From Calditrichota bacterium (GTDB lineage: Bacteria > Zhuqueibacterota > Zhuqueibacteria > Zhuqueibacterales > Geothermadaptataceae), in contig QQUM01000667.1 of NCBI GenBank assembly GCA_008501545.1, forward strand, positions 1 through 11,633: a stretch of 11,633 nucleotides of DNA. Reading direction: 5' to 3'. Below, piece after piece: positions 8,035 to 11,633 of this stretch. Both the position numbers and the translations under genes were made by a program. A model generated the notes under the pieces. That model did no database searches. It was not told where the DNA came from and saw nothing but the letters and a program-made list of their open reading frames with translations. Numbering within the stretch: the first letter of the stretch is position 1; the number at the start of each line of letters is the position of its first letter.

Positions 8035-9437
8035 AACGACGCCTCCTCGCTGAGAACCTGCGGAAATTTCTCGTGGAAATGGGCGAAGATCAATTGACAT
8101 AACAAAGTGCGTTTGTAATCCGCACTGCCACGGACATCGCTGATGGGGCTGATTTCTGCAGCCGCGATGTCAATTGCTTGCTGTACAACGGCATCGTTTA
8201 TTTCATTGCCGGTGAGAAAAGCGCTGGATTCCCGCAACAGGAATGGCACCGGTGCAACACCACCGGCCGAAAGCCGTGCGGATTGAATAGTGGAATTTTC
8301 GTACGCAATTAATGCTGCCGTATTAACACTTGCGATATCAAGGTGGGTGCGGCGGGATACTTTTTCAAAATTAAAGGCGTAATCGCCATGCGGCACAGGA
8401 AAACGGATGCTGGCGATTTTTTCATCCGGTTGCAAATCAAGCTGTTTGTATCCAAGATAAAAATCATGCAATGCCACATGCCTGCCTGAGCCATTTTTCT
8501 CCAACTCAACGGTTGCATCAAGTGCGAGCAGGATGATTGTAAAATCGGCAATTGGCGACGCATTGACGATGTTGCCGGCAAGTGTCGCGCGCTCGCGGAT
8601 GGGTTTTGAGGCGATCAATTTTGCAAATTTATCAAAGTCTGGAATAATCTTTTGAAAGATGGGGCTTCGACGCATATCCTCCATCGTGGTGGCTGCAGCG
8701 ATGATACATTCATTGTTTTCAACTCGTATTTGATGATGCACAGCTGCATCATCGACGAATTGCACACTGGCGCTGCGCAACGCATCCGCCTGTTGTACAA
8801 AGAGATCCGTGCCACCGGCGATAATTTTTCCATTTTTTACAGGTGAAGTGTCAGCAACCAGTTCGGCCATACGTACCGGAATTTCTGCAAAGTAAGCAGG
8901 TAACTGCCCTGCACTTATGAGTTGTTGTATTCGAAGTTCCGGCTGCAAATCAATTTTGTTTTTTACGTCGAGAATAAAGCGGTCGATGGCCCGCCGGATC
9001 GAAGCGTACCCGGTGCAGCGGCAGATGTTTCCGCTTATGCTGTCGATGGCTTCTTGAAATTTCAAGTCGGCGTTGTTCAATAAAAAGTCGGTAAGAGAGA
9101 CGATGAAACCCGGGGTGCAAAAACCACACTGGCTGGCGTGTTCGTAAACAAATGCATCCTGCAAAACCGTATTTTCGATCCCATTCAATCCTTCCAAAGT
9201 GACGACGTGCTTGCCCTGCAGTGAGCCAATAGGTAGCAGACAGGAATTTACTGCTCTGTAAACCACTTTGTCCCCATCATAACGCCCAGTCAGCACCGTG
9301 CAGGCGCCGCAATCACCTTCGCGGCAGCCTTCTTTGGTGCCGAACAGCCGGTTGTCGTTGCGGATAAAGTCGAGCAGCACAGTGCCCGGATGCTGGTCGG
9401 TTTCGATTTTCTGTTGATTTAATAGAAAAATGAGCAT
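8031..9437 (-). CDS. xdhA: Xanthine dehydrogenase, [2Fe-2S]/FAD subunit
   Basis: The 468 residues match the R. capsulatus XdhA layout (about 462), with iron-sulphur and FAD domains on one chain. The plant-type [2Fe-2S] cluster uses Cys38, Cys43, Cys46 (CREGDCGAC) and Cys66. The second cluster uses Cys104 and Cys107 (CGFC) with Cys139 and Cys141 (ICRC). The FAD domain follows, with IIAGGTDLF (205-213) and RATLAGNIVNASPIAD (283-298), then a flavoprotein C-terminal domain (SRRTHLDIASVN, AGGVAPVP). It takes electrons from the Mo centre in XdhB to FAD and then probably NAD+. The GGAGAA before ATG 9435-9437 is an acceptable ribosome binding site. Its stop overlaps the xdhB start by the ATGA arrangement, which implies translational coupling and matched subunit amounts. 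The symbol follows the Rhodobacter scheme; E. coli splits these domains differently. Confidence 0.94.
   Translation of the reverse strand: MLIFLLNQQKIETDQHPGTVLLDFIRNDNRLFGTKEGCREGDCGACTVLTGRYDGDKVVYRAVNSCLLPIGSLQGKHVVTLEGLNGIENTVLQDAFVYEHASQCGFCTPGFIVSLTDFLLNNADLKFQEAIDSISGNICRCTGYASIRRAIDRFILDVKNKIDLQPELRIQQLISAGQLPAYFAEIPVRMAELVADTSPVKNGKIIAGGTDLFVQQADALRSASVQFVDDAAVHHQIRVENNECIIAAATTMEDMRRSPIFQKIIPDFDKFAKLIASKPIRERATLAGNIVNASPIADFTIILLALDATVELEKNGSGRHVALHDFYLGYKQLDLQPDEKIASIRFPVPHGDYAFNFEKVSRRTHLDIASVNTAALIAYENSTIQSARLSAGGVAPVPFLLRESSAFLTGNEINDAVVQQAIDIAAAEISPISDVRGSADYKRTLLCQLIFAHFHEKFPQVLSEEASL
8042..8048 (-). promoter_or_regulatory. Ribosome binding site deciding the xdhB start
   Basis: GAGGAGG on the minus strand lies inside the 3' end of xdhA, 7 bases before the ATG at 8032-8034. 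It supports the start at 8034 over the in-frame ATG at 8100, which lies well inside xdhA. Confidence 0.8.
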
Positions 9438-9555
9438 AGACCGGTTCTCCCGAAAGTAAGCGGACAGGGAACGTTTATGCTACAAGAAACGAAACTTGAG
9501 GAAAAGATTCAATATTCAGATTCAATAATCAAATCCAATATCCAAATTCAACAGC

Positions 9556-9596
9556 CTTGATTTTTTTGTTTCTTTTTTGATCAAGCAAAAAAGAAA
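9556..9596. repeat. A/T-rich palindrome in the gap between vapC and xdhA
   Basis: CTTGAT (9556-9561) recurs inverted as ATCAAG (9580-9585). Overlapping this, an 11-base arm at 9569-9579 is the exact reverse complement of 9586-9596 around ATCAAG. The two foldings compete. It has no GC-rich stem, so it is not a classical terminator, although it lies downstream of vapC. From memory, similar TTGAT/ATCAA A-T palindromes are scattered between genes in Bacteroidota, but this was not checked. The rest of 9438-9667 is AT-rich low-complexity sequence; I cannot point to a convincing xdhA promoter in it. Confidence 0.5.
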
Positions 9597-9667
9597 ATGC
9601 ATAAACATTAAATATTTTGCAGTTAGATTTGGAATCTGCGGAGTTAAGGTCACAATCAATACAACAT

Positions 9668-10057
9668 TTACCAGATGACCGGGACATGTCCCCAATCGTG
9701 GATTTGCTTGTCTTTTGAGATGAGTGACGTATGGTGGAACAAGCATGTTGCTGCTATGATACGGTCGGCGGGATCTTTATGAAAAGTACCGGGGAGACGT
9801 GTCGCGAGAATGGCAATCTCAGGCTCTAAAGGAAGCAGTTTAACACCAGGATATTTCAACGCCAGCTGAATCCACTCTTCAATATCGATGCTCAAATGCA
9901 ATCGATTTTTTGCAACCAACATGGCAATTTCCCAACAGGAGATAGCACTTACGCCTAAAGTATTTTCATCGTCAATTCTTTTTAATCCCTTTGGTGTAAA
10001 TTCTTCGAGGCTGTCATTTACCCAAAAGAGCCATGCGTGCGTATCCAACACAATCAT
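9668..10057 (-). CDS. vapC: VapC-type PIN-domain ribonuclease toxin
   Basis: The 129-residue product is a PIN-domain protein, of the kind that cleaves RNA as the toxin of type II toxin-antitoxin pairs. The acidic metal-binding residues are in place: Asp5 in MIVLDTHAWLFW, Glu43 in SAISCWEIAML, Asp95 and Asp98 in HKDPADRIIAA, and Asp116 in LISKDKQI. The DTHAWLFW start and the DPADRIIAAT block are typical of the subgroup paired with Phd/YefM-type antitoxins. Its ATG overlaps the antitoxin stop as ATGA (10054-10057), so the two are translationally coupled. Length is normal and nothing suggests decay, so the pair is probably functional. Confidence 0.92.
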   Translation of the reverse strand: MIVLDTHAWLFWVNDSLEEFTPKGLKRIDDENTLGVSAISCWEIAMLVAKNRLHLSIDIEEWIQLALKYPGVKLLPLEPEIAILATRLPGTFHKDPADRIIAATCLFHHTSLISKDKQIHDWGHVPVIW

Positions 10058-10281
10058 TTATCTGCATCCCACGCAACATCAATTGGTGAGATCACATCGC
10101 CAATGAAAGTCGCTTTATTTTTCAAAGGTTTTTCATAGTTTTGGGGCGTGTTTTCGAATGGGACAAGTTTAGCCAATGGCTTTCCATGTTTTGTGATAAC
10201 AAGCGCTTCATTGGTTTGCGCCACTTCGTCAATTAATGCCAGACAATGTGCTTTAAATTTTGCTGCAGCTATAGTTTGCAT
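10054..10281 (-). CDS. Phd/YefM-family antitoxin of the VapC-like toxin
   Basis: The 75-residue product has the Phd/YefM N-terminal DNA-binding fold: AAKFKAHCLALIDEVA followed by the strand-turn segment ALVITKHGKPLAKLVPF. The polar tail (about 45-75) would wrap the toxin and block its active site. As in this family, the dimer probably binds its own promoter; an imperfect palindrome lies upstream at 10299-10320. AGAGGATT before the ATG is a good ribosome binding site. Toxin and antitoxin genes overlap by 4 bases. Antitoxins of this fold are often labelled VapB when paired with a PIN toxin, but the fold here is Phd-like rather than AbrB-like. Confidence 0.92.
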   Translation of the reverse strand: MQTIAAAKFKAHCLALIDEVAQTNEALVITKHGKPLAKLVPFENTPQNYEKPLKNKATFIGDVISPIDVAWDADK

Positions 10282-10298
10282 TTTAAATCCTCTAAAAA

Positions 10299-10320
10299 GT
10301 AGTCACTTTTTTTTGACCAC
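10299..10320. promoter_or_regulatory. Candidate operator of the toxin-antitoxin pair
   Basis: GTAGTCA (10299-10305) and TGACCAC (10314-10320) form an inverted repeat matching at 6 of 7 positions around an 8-base T-rich spacer, 18 bases upstream of the antitoxin ATG. On the minus strand a TTGATT lies just upstream and could serve as a -35 element, but the matching -10 is poor. The position suits autoregulation by a Phd-type dimer; this is inference. Confidence 0.45.
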
Positions 10321-10399
10321 AATCAAAATACGATGCATTCCACTCACTATCAAGAAAAACTTGAAAATTGATCATTGTGTGTTGATTGTTGAATATTGC

Positions 10400-11308
10400 C
10401 TACCCGCCAATCATCGCCTCGACGCCCTGTTCTGCAAACAGTGTAATGATGCGCTGCTGGCGTTCCTTTTCCGGCTCCGCCATGATTCCGGCATCGAAGT
10501 GCTCGCCAAGCTTTTCGTATTTTTTAAGCATGATATTGTGGTAGGGCAGCAAATTCACATGCTTTTTCTCACCGGCCAGACCGGCGACAAATTTTGCTGT
10601 CGCTTCGATGTTTTCATCATCATCGTTGACGCCTTTGATAAGTGGAATACGAATATTAATGCTGGCGCTGGTGGCGGCAAGCACTTTCAGGTTATCGAGA
10701 ATGCGCTCATTGCCAACGTTGGTCCACTTTTTATGGCGCTCGGAATCCATCATTTTAAGGTCGTACAAAAAATGATCGGTGCGTTTGGCTACATCGAGCA
10801 AAATTTCGGTTTTTGCAAATCCCGTTGTATCCACAGTGCGGTGGATGCCCTGTTCGCCGCACGCGTCCAGCAATTGAATAAGAAATTCGGGGTGCATCAA
10901 CGGTTCGCCACCGGAAAAAGTCACCCCACCACCAGACTGGTCAAAAAAGATGCGCTCTTTCTCCACCATTGCCACGATCTCCTCAACGGTGGCAATGCGC
11001 CCGGACATTTCCGTCGCTTTCGTCGGACAGACATCGGCGCAGACGCCACACAGTTTGCAAAGCGCCGGGTCGGTGACAATACCGTTCGGTGTCAACTCGC
11101 AGGCATTTTCCGGACAGGCTTCCACGCAGGTGTTGCAACCGATGCATTTGTCGGCGCTGTACAGTTTTTGCACCTTCGGTGAAATGCTCTCCGGGTTGTG
11201 GCACCAGGCGCAATCGAGGTAGCATCCCTTGAGAAAAATGGTGATGCGAATTCCCGGGCCATCATTGATGGCGTAACGTTTTACGTCGAATATTAGTCCT
11301 GAATTCAT
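10400..11308 (-). CDS. Glycyl-radical-enzyme activating enzyme (radical SAM)
   Basis: This enzyme uses a [4Fe-4S] cluster and S-adenosylmethionine to place the radical on the glycine of its partner enzyme under anaerobic conditions. The radical-SAM motif is Cys29, Cys33, Cys36 (GCYLDCAWC), after the family lead IFDVKRYAINDGPGIR. Two extra ferredoxin-type clusters follow: Cys55/58/61/65 (CIGCNTCVEAC) and Cys84/87/90/94 (CKLCGVCADVC). This insert separates it from the simpler PflA and is typical of activators of non-PFL glycyl radical enzymes (dehydratases, lyases, decarboxylases). FSGGEPL (131-137) is the SAM-contacting GGE motif. The length of 302 residues is normal. The gene for the target enzyme lies immediately upstream on the same strand. 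The ribosome binding site is weak, with only A-rich sequence before the ATG. Confidence 0.94.
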   Translation of the reverse strand: MNSGLIFDVKRYAINDGPGIRITIFLKGCYLDCAWCHNPESISPKVQKLYSADKCIGCNTCVEACPENACELTPNGIVTDPALCKLCGVCADVCPTKATEMSGRIATVEEIVAMVEKERIFFDQSGGGVTFSGGEPLMHPEFLIQLLDACGEQGIHRTVDTTGFAKTEILLDVAKRTDHFLYDLKMMDSERHKKWTNVGNERILDNLKVLAATSASINIRIPLIKGVNDDDENIEATAKFVAGLAGEKKHVNLLPYHNIMLKKYEKLGEHFDAGIMAEPEKERQQRIITLFAEQGVEAMIGG

Positions 11309-11337
11309 ATTCGTTATTTCTAATTTAGGAGTAACCA

Positions 11338-11412
11338 GGTGCGACGCACTTCCTTTCGAAAAGACTGAAAGTGAATGAATTTATTTCGCTCAAAGCGAAA
11401 GTGCGTCGCACC
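11338..11412. repeat. REPIN-like inverted palindromic element between the glycyl radical enzyme and its activator
   Basis: A 14-base arm (11338-11351, starting GGTGCGACGCAC) is exactly inverted at 11399-11412, 47 bases apart. Each arm contains its own small palindrome, GTGCG-A-CGCAC. A further hairpin, TTTCGCT/AGCGAAA around a 3-base loop (11384-11400), abuts the right arm. Two inverted REP-like palindromes around a short spacer is the layout of a REPIN or small MITE. In the mRNA it would fold between the two coding regions, where it could stabilise the upstream message or reduce read-through to the activator. I see no other copy in the window. Confidence 0.65.
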
Positions 11413-11420
11413 TTTATTTA

Positions 11421-11633
11421 TTAAAACGCCTCATTCTCTGTGCGTTCGATGACTTCCTGCTGCAAATCGGCGTTCATGTCGTTGAAATAATCGCTGTAGC
11501 CCGCCATGCGCACCAGCAGATCCTTGTAATCGTCCGGACATTGCTGCGCTGCCAGCAGCGTTGCCGTGTCGACAATATTAAACTGGATGTGATGCCCACC
11601 CAGCGTAAAGTAGCTGCGAATGAGCTGCCCCAG
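11421..11633 (-). CDS. Glycyl radical enzyme, C-terminal 70 residues (gene continues beyond the window)
   Basis: The frame is open from the window edge to TAA at 11421-11423. It contains the radical domain of the PFL/dehydratase superfamily: the GGHHIQFNIVD strand, then VRMAGYSDYF with the radical glycine at fragment residue 45, and the end Q-Q-E-V-I-E-R-T-E. The Gly is in the expected place near the C terminus. Met takes the position usually held by Val in the RVxGYS/RVxGFS motif. The catalytic Cys and substrate pocket lie outside the window, so the reaction cannot be assigned. The ferredoxin-bearing activator next door points away from plain pyruvate formate-lyase. Presence of this enzyme implies an anaerobic phase of life. 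Confidence 0.9.
   Translation of the reverse strand: MGQLIRSYFTLGGHHIQFNIVDTATLLAAQQCPDDYKDLLVRMAGYSDYFNDMNADLQQEVIERTENEAF

Noticed and set aside
8035..8100. 22-residue N-terminal extension of XdhB from the ATG at 8100
   Set aside because: It lies wholly within xdhA, has no family-like sequence, and the ATGA overlap with a strong ribosome binding site supports the start at 8034.
9522..9746. Minus-strand frame of 74 codons after vapC
   Set aside because: It overlaps the vapC 3' end in another frame and then covers low-complexity A/T sequence; nothing in it is protein-like.
10148..11182. Long plus-strand open frame of 344 codons
   Set aside because: It runs antisense through the antitoxin and most of the activating enzyme, both of which have clear motifs; its translation is cysteine- and histidine-rich shadow sequence.

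Overview
The window (11,633 bases) looks like chromosome of an anaerobic or facultatively anaerobic bacterium of roughly average GC. The lineage cannot be fixed from sequence alone. A C-terminally membrane-anchored TPR-CHAT protein, a loose lipobox on an esterase and A/T-rich intergenic palindromes make me lean, weakly, to the FCB group (Bacteroidota, Calditrichota, KSB1-like). There are no rRNA, tRNA, CRISPR or IS genes. TAG, TGA and TAA all end intact genes, so the standard code applies.

Left part (1-2923, plus strand): a TPR-CHAT caspase-like protein whose 5' part is damaged. An apparent one-base frameshift lies near 49-51 and an in-frame TAG at 662-664. The same reading frame then runs open to an intact CHAT protease domain and a C-terminal membrane helix. 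The first ~950 bases are distinctly AT-rich compared with the rest of the gene, which suggests a mosaic gene.

Middle part (3069-9437, minus strand, read right to left): xdhA (FeS/FAD subunit), then xdhB (molybdopterin subunit) coupled by an ATGA overlap. Together they form a two-subunit xanthine dehydrogenase with the purine-binding residues present. Next come a small secreted or lipoprotein serine esterase and a 604-residue fusion of a papain-like cysteine peptidase with an alpha/beta hydrolase. A strong minus-strand terminator at 2922-2965 closes this run and overlaps the stop codon of the convergent CHAT gene.

Right part (9438-11633, minus strand): a VapC-type PIN toxin with a Phd-like antitoxin, in AT-rich DNA flanked by short inverted repeats. 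Upstream of it lies a glycyl radical enzyme (only its last 70 residues are in the window) followed by its radical-SAM activating enzyme. A REPIN-like palindromic element sits between the two. The toxin-antitoxin island separates the glycyl-radical module from the xanthine dehydrogenase genes, and nothing seen here ties the two pathways together.

I did not find a clearly new multi-gene system. The best leads are the mosaic, broken TPR-CHAT gene, the peptidase-hydrolase fusion and the REPIN-like element.
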